DNA of 64,000 nucleotides from Heliocidaris tuberculata (GCA_025618425.1 CM046842.1:34114688-34178687), one strand, 5' to 3'. Positions 1 to 12,654 are shown, counted from the stretch's first letter. The notes: generated by a model not told the origin, from the letters alone. Translations and numbers: made by a program.

Positions 1-240
1 TGACAGTTTCATCATCTAGAAACTTATGATTAATACATGCATAGTAGTCCCCCCCCCCAAAAAAAAAAAAAAATAAATAAAAATAAATAAATAAATAAAA
101 AAATAATTTAAAAAAATAAATAATAATAGTTGAAAAATAATAATAATAAATAAATAAATAAATAAAATAAATACATAAAAAACAAAAACAAAAACAAAAC
201 CAAAAAAAACGGGGGAAAAAAAACAATGAAACGACAACAA
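1..240. repeat. A/T-rich low-complexity tract with a C run
   Basis: A run of C is followed by about 180 bases of A-rich simple sequence built from TAAA and AAATAA words. An open frame on the minus strand here encodes only F, I, Y, V and L and is a composition artefact. No gene is visible from here to about 440. Confidence 0.8.
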
Positions 241-439
241 CTAAACAAAAATGAATGAAAACTGTGGTATTTGGGGTATTTATGTTTTCCTTTTCGAAAT
301 TGTTGTCATGCTTTTTATCAAAGGGAAATTGAATAGCGGATTGTGGACGCTTTTATGCCGCGAGAGGGCATTGTGTTTGTTACCTAATTAGAGTACCTTT
401 ATATAGAGTAGCGACATGGACGTCTGACTTTTCTGTTCG

Positions 440-1245
440 AATTCTTATATCTATTTGCACAAAATATCATTCTTCTGACCTAACAATAGATCCGGTGTAT
501 ATCAAGAAAAAAACCAACAAAAAAAAAAGGAAAAAAAGTCTTTATTAATAGAAGCACTTTGAATATTTGTTTTCTGAGCAGAATTCAACTAGTTTCACTT
601 TTAAAACTTACTGTTTTGACGTCTTAGCATTGTAGTTTTGGCAAAACTATTCACATCATTATTTAACTTTTGTAAAAATGTATGTTATACATGTATAGCT
701 TTATGCCGAACCCTTTATGAATCATGGACCGTATATACAGTACTATTTCTTACTTTAAAAAGATAAATAGATAAATAAATAAATAAAAATGCAACGATGG
801 GCAAGGGATGTCTCACATGTGGCATAAAAAAAAATTCCAAAATGAAGAAAATGGATATGGCGTCAGTTAAAACGGGTTATATTTTTTTAATGTACCCCCA
901 GCCGTTTGACGGCACAGTTTGAAGCTTTGGATAGGCCTATCGCGATCTAGCCATTTGAGTCACTGTGGCAGTGCTCTCTGTGAGCATTCCTGGCTGTGGA
1001 CAAAGATCATGAAGATGGTCAAGTTGATATTCATTTCCAGATATATTTCTTTATATCATAAATTTTCACTGTGTATTTTTTGTTATAAGGGATGTAAGCC
1101 GAATATACCAGGCACTCTTTTCGAGGCACCCGAAAAATTATGGATGTTCGGGGCCTGTCATGCTTACAATTTTCTAATATTTACATAGTCCCATTACCAA
1201 GCATTGTGAGGTTTATTTGAGGATGACCTGGATAACATGAAAAGA
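440..1245. repeat. direct duplication, copy A
   Basis: Two blocks recur about 1 kb downstream: 440-630 (containing CACAAAATATCATTCTTCTG) matches 1438-1625, and 1080-1245 (containing TTTTCGAGGCACC and CCCATTACCAAG) matches 1640-2165. Identity looks like 80-90% by eye. No coding signal is seen in either copy. Confidence 0.75.
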
Positions 1246-1437
1246 TCATTTTTCGTTTTCGTCTTTTATATTTTTACACCTCTGTCGATCAGGATACCAT
1301 TATTCAATACAGTTATCCATTGGGGCCTGAATTCATCAATATAGTACCACAGCCTATTGTGAAACGCTGTGAAGTCAACCATAGTTGATGAAACTTATTC
1401 AAGGTTTCGATTTCTTTCCAAATTTATTACAAAAATA

Positions 1438-2165
1438 TATATCTATTTGCACAAAATATCATTCTTCTGGCTTAACAATAGACCCGGTGTATGTCAAGTA
1501 AAAGAAGGGGTGTGTCTTTATTAGAAGCATATTGAATATTTGTGGTTACTGAGCAGAGTGCAACTAGTTTCAATTTTAAAACTTACTGGTTTGACGTCTT
1601 TACATTGTTGTTCAGGCAAAACTAATGAAATCCTTATTGATTTTTGTATAAGGGATATAAGCCAAACATACCAGAGAGGGGGGGGGGGGGTGTTTCACAA
1701 AGTTACGCATGACTTTACGAATGGCTTGAATATGAAGAGCCAGATAGGATGCCCAAAGTTTTTCCTGATGTTTTAACAAAGTGTGACTGTATTTCCAATA
1801 ACCTCAATCAAATTATGGCGAAAAATATACTTTGCATTAAAAATGTTTGTTATGATAAGAATGTTAATCTACATTTGCACAGTGCAACTTTAGTTGATGC
1901 AGTTAAAAAAAAAAATGAGCATCTCATTTGGCTTGTCATATTTAAGTTATTCGTAAAGTCATGCGTAACTTTACGAACAGCTTTGTGAAACAGCCCACAG
2001 GCACGCTTTTCGAGGCACCGGTCATGCCGGTAAAATTATGGAACTTCAGTGACTGGCATGCTTACCATTTTCTTCGGGACCTCGCACCTCAGAAAATATT
2101 TACGTTGTCCCATTACCAAGTACTGTGAGGTTTATTTGAGGAAGACCTAGATACCATGGAATCTT
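1438..2165. repeat. direct duplication, copy B (split by a MITE)
   Basis: This is the second copy of the 440-1245 block. It is interrupted at the word ACCAG by about 300 bp of inserted sequence (1692-1991) and resumes at GGCACGCTTTTCGAGGCACC. Confidence 0.7.
1692..1991. mobile_element. MITE with TIR GTTTCACAAAG
   Basis: The ends are inverted repeats: GTTTCACAAAG at the left and CTTTGTGAAAC at the right. Both are followed inward by matching blocks containing TTACGCATGACTTTACGAA, with a short indel between the arms. It interrupts duplication copy B, so the insertion is younger than the duplication. No coding capacity. Confidence 0.65.
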
Positions 2166-2186
2166 TCATTTTCATTTTTCATTAAA

Positions 2187-2402
2187 TCACGTTTCACTTA
2201 CCCCTAGCACGGAAGATTGCACAAATAAAAAGTTTAGTAATGCAATGATGCTATCAAAGTTCTTAGATATACTACGACAATTGATATGAAGCATTGAAAA
2301 CAAATTATCATAAGAATCAGTAGTGTGATTAAGAGAAATATTTTCATTGAAATTTTCGTTTGTATAATATGAATTATTTTGCCCATAATTATACATTTTC
2401 AT
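2187..2402 (-). mobile_element. LINE endonuclease N-terminal fragment
   Basis: About 70 residues contain LHINCRSISKNFDSI followed by VLGVSET. This matches the start of the apurinic-endonuclease-like domain of non-LTR retrotransposons (family pattern: N-x-R-S-L ... SETW). The frame ends after SET, so only the first quarter of the domain survives. A decayed relic. Confidence 0.65.
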
Positions 2403-2409
2403 AATCAGA

Positions 2410-3103
2410 AATCAGAGGGAAAGAGCCATCTCTTGATTTTATTCCGATTTTTTTCCGAAGTTCAGTAAAACAATAATAAAAAAGCTATTATAATATCAAT
2501 TGATTGATTAATTAATTAATTAATCAATCTATCTATCAATTTGATAATTAAGAAGATAAATAATTTATGCCCCATCAGGTCACTTTTTAAAAAATATTTC
2601 TTTTGCTGCTCAAAAAAAGGTACATTAATAAAATTCCTGAACATTTTCGAGAATTTCGACCAGCGCGCCAAGACCCGACTGTTTAGCCGAAGCTCTACGT
2701 TCACCCCAATACTTCTTGCACGTGAGAGGGGTATATGTTTATGAGGAGGGGGTAAGGCGCCCAAAGGAGATCATAAGAAGGACTCACGAATCGCAGAAGT
2801 TGGCCTACAACTCTACCGCAGCTGCATAAATTGCACGTGAAAAACAGGCACGACCAGTTGTGCATTATGCACAAGTGGGAAATAGACAACATTCGATCTG
2901 TTAACCAAAAGTAGTTAAAGTTCAGGATTTGTTTTAAAGGGATTCGGTAACTTTGTGGAGGCTTGATTTAATAAATTGTTGAATTTTAATATCCGTCTTG
3001 TATAATGATTTTCAGAAGGATAAATAAATAGCCAGGCATAGAAAGGTTTTCAAATATATAATGCTATTATTAATATATTTGGGACTGAATACTCCCTTTA
3101 ACG
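2410..3103. other. no gene seen
   Basis: AT-rich sequence with a short TTAATTAATTAA / ATCTATCTATC simple repeat near 2505-2540. The short open frames lack splice context and family resemblance. Confidence 0.6.
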
Positions 3104-3125
3104 AAAGCGTATGGCCATACGCTTT
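3104..3125. repeat. perfect 22-bp palindrome
   Basis: The two 11-base halves, AAAGCGTATGG and its reverse complement, meet with no spacer around a central GGCC. It stands alone in AT-rich sequence. Confidence 0.85.
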
Positions 3126-3894
3126 ACTCTAACACTGAGTCTATGGGGAAAATGAGTCTGGCATTTCCGGTCACTTGCATATGTTTACTTTTGTGATAGT
3201 AGACCAGCCAAGATGATTTTTTTTTTTTTTTTTTACTTTGGACGGCATTTTTGGGTAATGCTTGGCATCCATGCTTAAACTCCTGCAAAAATATTGAGGA
3301 GTAAGGTACGGGCGGATGCCACGCACATTTTTGGCTAAAAATGCCATTTTTGGCTCAAAATTTTGAAGGATGTCAAAAATTATGATTTTTAATTTTTTGA
3401 CCTAATATGTAATACCTAATAAAGACTTTTCAGGTGATGTCAGTTTCATTTCGAGTTTGAAATTATAAACCTGATTAATATACATTTAAAAGTTGGATAT
3501 TACACACACATGTATGGCGCAATTAAACATACAACTGTGATTTACTCAAAATAATAGGTTGTGATAACTACCAATATTTCAGAGTTTTTTACCCAACGTA
3601 AATTTGTCAATTTAAACGATTTTTCTTGATTAAACATATAATAAATATTGTCATGTCACACACAGAAAATAAATTATCCGATAAGGTGATAAATAACTCA
3701 TTTTATGTTATCCCTAATGGAATGATGTATTTTTACTCGATGCGCATTTTGAATAAAAAACACTATTTAAATGTACATCTAGACTTGAGTGTACATAAGG
3801 CAATTATCCCATGTATTATCAGTATAGTCCATGGGCCACAAACTGAAATGTCCCTACCCCCTTTAAAAGAATCTTGAATTGATTTTTTCTGTTA

Positions 3895-4690
3895 GATGGG
3901 ACCATTAACTATCAAAATATGCTTCTTTACCCTAAATTAAGAGGGGGCGTGACCACAAGGGCTATTACCATGGCAACGGATCAAGAACAGTAAAATTTCC
4001 GAAAATGTCATGTATTCATGATTTAGAAAGTATAAAAACTTAGTGTAACTTAAAAAAATGATGTATCAAAAACTTCTTAATTGATTAAAACCCAAATGAG
4101 AGTCATAAAAAGTGTCCATCATGTTTGAAAATGTCTGTTTCCATGGAAACAGTAAGAAAAAACTGATATTGGAGCAAAAAATCCCTTGATTCTACCGGAA
4201 AAAGAAGTAAATGTTAATATTGTACATGATTATCTTCTCTTTTACAGGACACTCAGTTATCATAATTTGTTTTAGTAAAGGGGTGATGGATGTGACCACT
4301 ACATGTTAGGCTGTTACCATGGTAACAAATATATTCATTGTATTTCTAATAAAATACAGAACTATAGTTGTTTTCAACATGAAATATTGGTAAACATCTA
4401 ATAATTTTTGTCGCCTGTTTGATTATATTCAAAACTTGAGTTTGGAATAGAGCTAAATTTGATTTATTAAAAAAAAAATATGTTGCCATGGAAACGGAAT
4501 GTTAATGAAGATGACATCTTTCAACTAAAAAAAGAAATGTAACTAACCAACCAATAGAAATATATAGCAAGCAGATTAACAGACACCCTGGGCTATTAGA
4601 ATCTGCTCGTCGGCTGTGAATGCGACCACTATATAGCTGTTACTAAAAAGTAAAAGCTTATACAAAAAGTGGTGTTGTCTTTCTAACAGA
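3895..4690. repeat. degenerate tandem repeat, period about 335-345 bp
   Basis: The words GACCAC and the following TTACCATGG recur near 3951, 4293 and 4624. A related CCATGGAAAC dyad lies between them near 4141 and 4486. Units are strongly diverged. No coding signal from 3126 to 4800. Confidence 0.5.
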
Positions 4691-5797
4691 ATTTCTATTT
4701 ACTTCATTCAGATCTTGATACAGAAGATTTTTGTCCCCAACAAAATTGGTGATACCAAAATTTTTGCATTGAACATGATGACAAGACCTGTTACTTCATT
4801 CATTCAATATTCCATTTATTTATTTATTTATTTATTTATTTGAACTTATTTATACGAAGGATAAAAACATGATCAATATAAAACTGTTTAGCATCATGGT
4901 CCTGATGTAAAAGGAATAAACAATAAGGTAAAGCATAAAATGATAACAAGTTTTATAAGAAAATATATTATATAGGCACATACAAGTAAAAGCAACAATA
5001 ATAAATTTCAAAAATAACCAACTGGGTATATTATGTAATGCAAAGCCTAATGTGGAATGTGGATAACATCCATGTACTAAGGAGACTACGAGATTTAAAA
5101 AAAAAAGCAAAAACCAAACAAAACAAAACAAAACAAAACAAAACATGACCAGTATTAAAAAAAAATATCCCATACATAGTTCTTTGTTCTTTGTAAAGAA
5201 GAGCCTTAAAAAGTCAAAGTACTTTTGAAATTAATTTTTGAAAGTCACACAAAGATCATATACATACATATATCGATGGTATTCATCTATTAAACATCCA
5301 GGTTAGAAAATTTTCATTGATGAGTGAAATCAGATCAGGCCCCCCCCCCCCCCCCCCCCCACTTTCAAAAACTGTCCGCGGCCCCTGCTATATGTCTATA
5401 TGTAATCACAAATTTAGTTTTGATGTAGAGTGTAGCGTACTTAGAAATCACGAGTTGGCAACTAATCAATATTGGTCGCAGACCATGGCGGCGAAGCGTC
5501 TAGTGTTGGGGGGGGGGGGGGATAAGGTAGGCACCAGCAGAAAAAAAAAGAACTTATGTGGGATGGAGAGCACGCACAAGGGGGCAGTAATAGAAAAGGG
5601 AAAAGGGGAACGCATAAATGGAAACGTTAAAGTGAATACATAAGTTTTAGACTTTATATACCCCTACATTTTTAATCCATTTTCAGGAATCCTCTTTGTT
5701 TCTCACTTTACATGACAGTGTGCAGTTGAATGTGAGGGTCTGTGATGGTCTATATATTCATTTTCGGAGTGAGCAATATATAGCTGGCTGTCACATC

Positions 5798-5908
5798 AAG
5801 TGGTGGATCCAGGGGGGCCCTTTCGGCGGAGCTTTTTTTTAATTATCCTTGATAGTAATCTTGGACTTTGACCCCTATTTTGGTGGCAGAGGCCATTTCT
5901 TTTGCTTC

Positions 5909-5939
<31 letters not shown>

Positions 5940-6008
5940 GCTAATCACTCTTTCACATCGAGACTTCGGCCCCCCCCCCCCCCCTTTTGAAAAATCCTGG
6001 ATCCGCCG
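5798..6008. mobile_element. hAT-like MITE with 8-bp TSD
   Basis: The termini are inverted (GGTGGATCCAGG at the left; CCTGGATCCGCCGG at the right). They are flanked by near-identical 8-bp repeats, GTCACATC at 5790-5797 and GTGACATC at 6009-6016. An 8-bp TSD and a CA..GGCGGATCCAGG-type end are typical of hAT non-autonomous elements. The interior is poly-T, poly-C and no gene. Confidence 0.6.
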
Positions 6009-6339
6009 GTGACATCGGATTCTCATGAAGAGGAAAAAGTAATCCTGTGTGGTAAAAATTACAATCTCATCATGAAATAATGGATAGACCCAGGGGCGTT
6101 GCTAGGCCTTTCTGAGTGAGGGAGGGGGGGGGGGGGGTGTCGAGACTACTAATTTACCGACGAGCCTGAGTTACCGATAATAAAATCTTTTTTTGTGAAC
6201 GATATCATTTTGGGGGGGGGGCAGGTGCAGAAGCTAGTAATAGAATATTATTTTTTCTCACCCAGACAGTGTCAACCGTGAGTCTATCTTCATTTAATAA
6301 ATCTAATTGCCGATTTCTAATTAAAGCAACGCTTTACTC

Positions 6340-6625
6340 TATTTCGGCGAGCGAGCGTTACGAGCGAGCGAAAATTTTTATGCTGATCATTTTATATTGA
6401 ACATGTTGAATAGGATCTTCTCGCCTACCATCACTCATTAATCAAATGAGTGTTTATTCTATATTCGCGAGCGAGCGCCCTTTTACTGTTGTATTTTAAT
6501 AACAATTGGCAGCAAAAAAGGAGTGTTGTGGCTGCTGGGCTGGTGGGTTCAATATTATTTAAGGGAATGTTAATTTTTACTGGGCGCGTGAGCAAAGAGA
6601 GCGAGTGAAAAAATTGACACTTCTC
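6340..6625. repeat. GCGAGCGAGCG minisatellite patches
   Basis: Clusters of GAGCGAGCG lie near 6347-6372, 6464-6478 and 6583-6607, each followed by A/T-rich spacer. The same words return at 7386-7411 and 7500-7525 on the far side of the LINE fragment, so the fragment interrupts a repeat array. Confidence 0.55.
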
Positions 6626-6767
6626 TTTTGATAATAATTGATAGGAAAAAATGGGCATTCTTGCTGCGGAGAGGGGCGGGCACAGCTGTTCAATTTATCA
6701 ATTTCTTTTTGGCGACATGCTCAACATACATGTACTTCATCTAGTTACCAGTTAACACTGGATGTTA

Positions 6768-7200
6768 TTTCTAAAGATGTGCCTTGAAGTAGTCAACGGT
6801 ATCACAATTTTTGATATTTTCTGGCAATTTGTTCCAAAGTTCTGCTAATGCAACCTGAAAAGAGCGTGACCCATAAAATTTTGTATTTATATGTGGAATT
6901 GTGAGAAGGGACTTTTGGGAAGATCTGAGGTTTCTGTTTGGTATGAATTGGATAAGTAAATCAGTCACATATGTAGGAGCCAATCCTTTGAGGCACTTAA
7001 AGGTTAAGACAAGGATCTTAAACTCGATTCTAGCACGAACAGGTAACCAGTGTAGTTTCTTCAAAATAAGAGAGATAGATTCACTCGAACGGGAACTCGT
7101 AAGAAGCCGTGCAGCAGAATTTTGGATTCTTTGGATTCGCTTCAGTTGAGTTTCAGGTAGATTGTAGAGAAGAGCATTACAATTTTGATAATAATTTGTA
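6768..7200 (-). mobile_element. LINE reverse-transcriptase C-terminal fragment (L2/CR1-like)
   Basis: The minus-strand reading contains LKRIQRIQNSAARLL, then ILKKLHWLPVRARIEFKI, GLAPTYVTDLL, RSSQKSLLTIP and ALAELWNKLPENI. This is the familiar thumb/C-terminal region of L2/CR1-type non-LTR retrotransposons (IQNSAARL...LHWLPV..RI.FK...LWNSLP). It starts mid-protein with no polymerase palm, so it is a truncated dead copy. Confidence 0.85.
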
Positions 7201-7799
7201 GCATAAACGGGGTCTTCTTGCTGCGGGGCGGGGCGGACGCAAACAAATTGAAGGAGATATGTATTTCCTTTCGGCGAGCAATGGTAAAATTGGGTTTTTA
7301 ATTCATATTAAAAAGCATCTGCATATATACCACGCCTTTTATTAATCACTGATATAAAGTATCACACAAGCATTATTTCATACTGGTGAGCGAGGTAGCG
7401 AGCGAGCGAAATTTTAGGTATGTCATTTCATATTGAAAAATATCTGCCTGCCTACCACACCTTTTGAAATTTCTCGAACATTTTATTTAATGGGTCTACT
7501 GGCGAGCAAGCGAAGCGAGCGAGCTCGAAACTTAGAAAACTTAAACCTTGAGGAAATAGAAACAGAAAAAATAAAATTTCTCCCGAACCCCCCCCCCTAT
7601 ATGCTTCTGCATGATCCGGCCTCGGCACTTCCCGAAAAGCTAGGGTGAACCTACTCCGTCAAACTTGTAATTCTTAATTCTATGGTTTGTCAGTTTTCTG
7701 ATCATTTATCAAAACATTATTACATTTAAATTCATTCCTTCATTGTTTGTTAGGTTACTTTATTTCAGGATGATGTACTGACAAAACCAAACATTGTTC

Positions 7800-8700
7800 T
7801 TGTTGTCACCAGTGTGTGTGTGGGAGGGGGGGGGGATGTCACATCCCCACCCCCACCCCCTTTATCGACGGCCCTGGATAGACCTAATTTATCAACCATG
7901 TATGGGAGGAGGCCGAGTGAGCTTTGGGGGATTATAGAAAACAAACTTGCTCATTTTGATAGTCGCTATGAGACTAAATGTAGAAAGGCAAGTGGGCACT
8001 TATCACAAGGGAAAGGACATTTGTTCGAAAAGACAAGGAGCTGGTGTAAGAGTAACAAGAGTACTACGAGTTCACCTGAGTCCATAAAATTAGAATCTAG
8101 TGTTTATTGCCAAAGGGGGCAGGGGACAGCGTCCCCAGCCCCCTGGGATGTATACATACCCATTTTGAACAACTTAAAATTTCATTTGCCCATGGACGAT
8201 GTCGAAACAAAGTATTGGTGAAAATCCAATTCTACTATATTAATAAGTCAGAAATATGGTACTTCGGGGTGCTGTATGTATTCAATTTGAAGAAGATTCC
8301 CTTTATTGAGGATGATTCCTACCAAGTTGCGTTAGAATTCAATAGTGCAATATTAAGAAGGAGTAATATATTGCCACAGGGGGACAGCGGGACATGTCCC
8401 CCCCCCCCTTTTTTTGAAGATAGGTGAATGTCCCCCCCCCCCCCCGCACCTTTTTGAATAACCTTTAAAAAAAATTATTTTGCTTGTCAGCGAATTTTGG
8501 AGGCGAATGTTCCCCCACCTTGTTGAATAACCTTTTTTTTTTTTTTTTTGCTCGTCTGGGAATTTTTGGAGGCGAATGTCCCCTCGAATTTCAAAATGGA
8601 TTTGCGCCACTGCACAGGGGCACTTCATGGCTCTGCCCCCTGCCTCATTAAGGGATGTGCACCATATTGGAACAAATCCGGATTCCTCCTGCATAAGGAT
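7800..8700. repeat. C/G-tract-rich MITE debris
   Basis: Repeated patches combine G or C runs of 8-13 with words such as GGGACATGTCCCC, TTTTTGAATAACC and GAATTTTGGAGG (8440-8470 and 8520-8580). This looks like decayed copies of the same hAT-like MITE class seen at 5798. The open frames here run through the homopolymers and are not genes. Confidence 0.45.
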
Positions 8701-8829
8701 GATTCTTAACTAGTTTGGTCAAAATCCAGCCATGCATTTTTAAAAAGAAGTTGAAATAAAAGTGAAAAGTTTAGAACGACGGACGACAAAGATGGTAAGC
8801 GATCGCATTAGCCCAATTGAGCATTTTGG

Positions 8830-9290
8830 CTAAGGTGAGCTAAAGGGCCAACAGTCAGCGGTGAAAGGGGCACTTCTTGCATATCCTAAATGACACTCAT
8901 CCGGTATGAGTATGAGAATGGAAACGGAGACTGGAGTATTTAATATTTCAAAAACAGGGCAATTATTGCAACAAAAAAAGGGGGGACACCTAACAGATTT
9001 TGATAGGGGCACTTTGATCAGGGGAAGGAGCTCTTATTAAAAACGAGGGCACTTATCAAAAAGAAAAGGGGCACGTTTCATAAAAAGTGACACTTTTTAG
9101 GGGTCAAAAGGGCACTTAATGGAAGGAAAACGCCATGTATCAGAATGAAAGGAGCAATATTATTGAGGATAAATAGGGCACTCAACAGAGATAAAAAGGA
9201 GCATCTATTAGAGAGAAAGGATCACTTTATTGAAAAAAGGGGAATAGGGGTACTTGTCTAAGTAAAACGGGTATCTCTCAGAAGTGATTA
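8830..9290. repeat. degenerate minisatellite with GGGCACTT units
   Basis: The word GGGCACTT or AGGGCACT recurs at irregular 25-40 base spacing (for example near 8869, 9004, 9046, 9108 and 9175), linked by AAAAGG words. No gene in it. 9300-10250 holds nothing recognisable. Confidence 0.5.
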
Positions 9291-10259
9291 TATAATACAA
9301 TACACAATATCACACAGAGTATTGTCTTCACATAACCCTCTTAATACTTAAGTCTGCTCATCCCAAGAGTATAGAATTCCTTATTGATACATTACATATC
9401 ATCACTGAATATTGTTGTTTATTTCTCTCCCTTTCTGATACGATGTTCCACCTCCCTGAGATTGACCCATTGCATTCACATGACTTTATATTTTTGTCGA
9501 CAGGAAAATAATATGTTTGTGGAACCCACAGCAAATTTATAATGAACCATGATGTGTGTTATTATGTTCATATAACATATAACATTTTTCCAATTATAGT
9601 TAACGATAACTTATATAATAAAAATGAAATAAAGCTTTGCTTTTGCACGACTAATCAATAAAACCCCCAGATATCAAAGATCTTTTTTAACCATTGATAT
9701 ATTATGCAATATTGCAATTTGTAACTTACATTTTGGGGTAAACCTGATTCAGCGTTATTTAAATAATGTTAAAGTATAGTGATTAATCTCCTTGTATAAT
9801 TTTGCAGAATGAGTACAATAATTTCATTTGTAGACTTTAATTATTATTTATTTTTTAACTTGGTGTATTAGTGTGCTTTGATAGTATTTCGTTGCTCTGA
9901 TAATAAGCTCCACATTAGCATCAACCTGCATACATGTTAAAAGAGAGGGTTTTTAATCATCCACAAGTTCTGTGTCTCTGACAGTAAAGGCCGGATCAGA
10001 CCAAGGAGGTTTTATAGTACCTCCTTGATCAGACTTCATCGATGTTCACAAAATATTTGGACACCACCAGGGGCAGATTGGGACTGCTTATCCGTTATAG
10101 GGAATTGGTATGTGACTGGCCCATCCATTCTGTAACATACATGCAGGCATAGTTCAGTAGAAGTTATTCAGACCTGGAAAAGTTGTTAAGTACAAAGTTT
10201 TTTGTTGATTCGTGTTCTAGATATATATTGAGGTAAATTCAGCTTTGTTGCCACCTTGT

Positions 10260-10712
10260 CAACCTTGAGCAATTTTTTAAATTAGCCTAATTAGCATAAT
10301 TATCTAATTAGCATATATGCAATATATAATATATTGCTCATCTTAACCCAGAAAGCCTGAAAACATAAATAATACAATGGTTTCTATGACGAGGAATTCA
10401 TTTATGATACCAGTTTTCATTTTTAAGTAATACAATTGTCGTAAATAGCATAATTAGCATATTTAGCTAATTAGCATATGTACAATATATGGACTTTTTT
10501 GTCATTGTTTATCCAGAAAGCCTGAAAACATAAATAATACAACTCTTCTAGGGTTTTCTATGACGAGGAACTCATTTATGACACCAGTTTTCATTTTAAA
10601 GTAATGCAGTTATTGGAAATGGCATAATTAGCATAATGAACTAATTAGCATATGTACAATTAATATATGGACTTTTTTGTCATTGTTTATCCAGAAAGCC
10701 TGAAAAGCCTGA
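10260..10712. repeat. tandem repeat, period about 166-179 bp
   Basis: The block AGAAAGCCTGAAAA recurs at about 10348, 10514 and 10693. Each is preceded by several TAATTAGCATA words. Two full units and a partial third are visible. Confidence 0.7.
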
Positions 10713-11260
10713 TTGGTGACCCATCAGATTTTACCCAACTCTACAACTGCCCTACTGTTATATTCTCAGTTGGGTAATTATTTGCCCAACCAATTTTACC
10801 CAATAGGATTGCCCGACCCTATGTTTGTCCAGCTATTGGGTAATAAATATTATGTGGTTGGGCAAATTCAGTTGCCAAATTGTTCCCTTTTTCCTCCAAC
10901 CTAGGTTTAAAAAAAAAAGGAAACCTGCTTGTTATGTCTTTCTGGGTCTTAACTTAATCAATCCTAACCTATTCTATTTTAACCTATCCTATCCTAGTCC
11001 TATCCTTTCCAGTTGTTACAAGTGAGTGCAAGCTCTTATGTACCCCTTATAATTTTTGATGCATTTGGTGACAGTTAGTAAATCGGGCCACCTCACACCA
11101 TACGCTACTAAAAATTCATGAATATTCATATAAGTGTTTTCCCCAATATTGGGTAAAAGAATATTTACCACACGTTGGGCAAAAGCGTGTTCAGTAGCAA
11201 ACAGTTTGGAAAAATTTGCCAAACATTTACCCAATTTCAATTTAGCCAAGTCCAATATGG
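10713..11260. repeat. partial inverted copy of the TTGCCCAAC element
   Basis: This block (containing TTGCCCAACCAATTTTACCC, a TCCTAACC/TATCCTATCC stretch, then AAAATTCATGAATATTCATA) is the reverse complement of about 52,130-52,640. It lacks the CACTCTTAAAA terminal repeats of that copy. Confidence 0.75.
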
Positions 11261-11280
11261 CCGCCATTGCCTAAATATCG

Positions 11281-11830
11281 CATTAAATCTTGACATATCT
11301 ATCAGATGTAATTTCGATGTCTATACCTAGGTTTTGGGGGTCAAAAACCCATTCAGACAACTACTTGCAGTGTGCAATGGTGGTCAGGTAGATTAACCTG
11401 GAAATCCAAGATGGCGGTCAAAATGGCCGCCAATTCCCCCATAATCACCGGAAGTGGGCCATTATTTACCGTAATGATGCCATTATTAATTTCAAAAGTT
11501 CATTTTAGGGGTCAAGGATATTAATTGCTAAACAGAAAATCTTAATGAGTATAATACTAGCCTTTATGCAAGATGATAGCTACGATGACCGACATTTTGC
11601 CTTCCAAGATGACCGATGGCAGTCGGCACCTAAAAATATCTATAAATCATTAGATACCCATCTTAGAGATGTAATTTTGACGTCTATACCTAGGCTTTGG
11701 TAGGCCAGAAATTTATTTAGACCACTTAATATGTGTTACTAGCGTGAGGAAACCTAGAAATCCAATTAGATGGTGTCCAAAATGGCTGTCAATATTGCCT
11801 GGTATGTCCGGAAGTAGGTTCCTCTGCAGT
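11281..11830. repeat. tandem duplication, period about 365 bp
   Basis: The block CGATGTCTATACCTAGGTTTTGG ... AATCCAAGATGG ... CACCGGAAGTGGG near 11310-11460 recurs as GACGTCTATACCTAGG ... AATCCAATTAGATGG ... GTCCGGAAGTAGG near 11680-11818. A third diverged piece lies at about 24,040-24,110, on the other side of the giant element. Confidence 0.6.
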
Positions 11831-12000
11831 ACAGATGTACAAACGATAGGTCAAAATGTATATTTCAATGACAGGATATTCAATGATACACCCAATAGTA
11901 TCACTCAGAGCGCGTTGATAGAGAGAGTTGTGACACGAGCATAATAAGCATGCGCATACGCGGTCTTTGTTTAAAACATGGCGGATCATGGAGCTCGTTC

Positions 12001-12551
12001 ACGTGCACCCGAAAAGTATATTTTTCTAATCCACCCTACCTAGACCAGTTTTGTCTGTAGAATTCAAAAATGCATTTTTAAAAGGTCAAAGAGTGTCCCA
12101 TAGTGGTCAAAAATCCGTTTCCATGGTAACGGATGGTGAAAATGACAGGTTTTCCTAAAAGTGATGTAATATTTGATAGGATTGCTCAATTATCACAGTT
12201 TTGGTCTCAAATTACAGAGAATTAAATTCTCTAAAAGATCATATCAGTTATGGAGGGGTTTATACCAATTTTCATATTAATTTTTGGATCAGAATATAAA
12301 ATTTTCCATTTTTTTCAAAAAAATAGTGTTGTACCATATTATTAATCTGTCTATAAATGGCACGAAAACAAATTCTATTAGTCTCATTTTTCTTCTAAAT
12401 TATGCTGAATATGTATGCAATGCAATGTGAAAATTACATAGACGTTCCTCCAACAGTAGGGAAGTTACGGCCATCCAAAGTTGACACTGAAGCATGTCCA
12501 GAGTGGTGAAGAATTTCAATATGGGATGATGATGCGCGCCCTCTATTGTGC
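12001..12551. repeat. left terminal inverted repeat of the giant element
   Basis: It matches the reverse complement of 23104-23646 almost continuously from ACGTGCACCCGAAAAG to GCGCCCTCTATTGT, with a few indels (A-runs near 12310). It contains the dyad CCGTTTCCATGGTAACGG near 12115. Confidence 0.9.
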
Positions 12552-12654
12552 AGAAATAAACAGGCTTGCTTGTGATAGGACAAAAGTTTTGCCAAGCTTT
12601 TGTAAAGTTTGTTGTTTGGATCTAAGAAGTCATCTTTTATACATCTAACATGTG
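12540..12654 (+). other. possible 5' non-coding exon with donor ACATGTG|GTAAGT
   Basis: A consensus splice donor at 12655 sits just inside the left TIR and could pair with the strong acceptor at 14937. The upstream limit is unknown. If spliced this way the leader contains a short upstream frame (ATG at 12650) ending just inside the next exon. Only the splice-site match supports this. Confidence 0.3.

Noticed and set aside
16..240. 74-codon minus-strand frame
   Set aside because: Only F/I/Y/V/L residues, made by an A-rich simple repeat; no family or splice context.
5317..5643. 108-codon frame with poly-Pro
   Set aside because: Crosses C and G homopolymer runs whose length is unreliable; no domain or splice sites.
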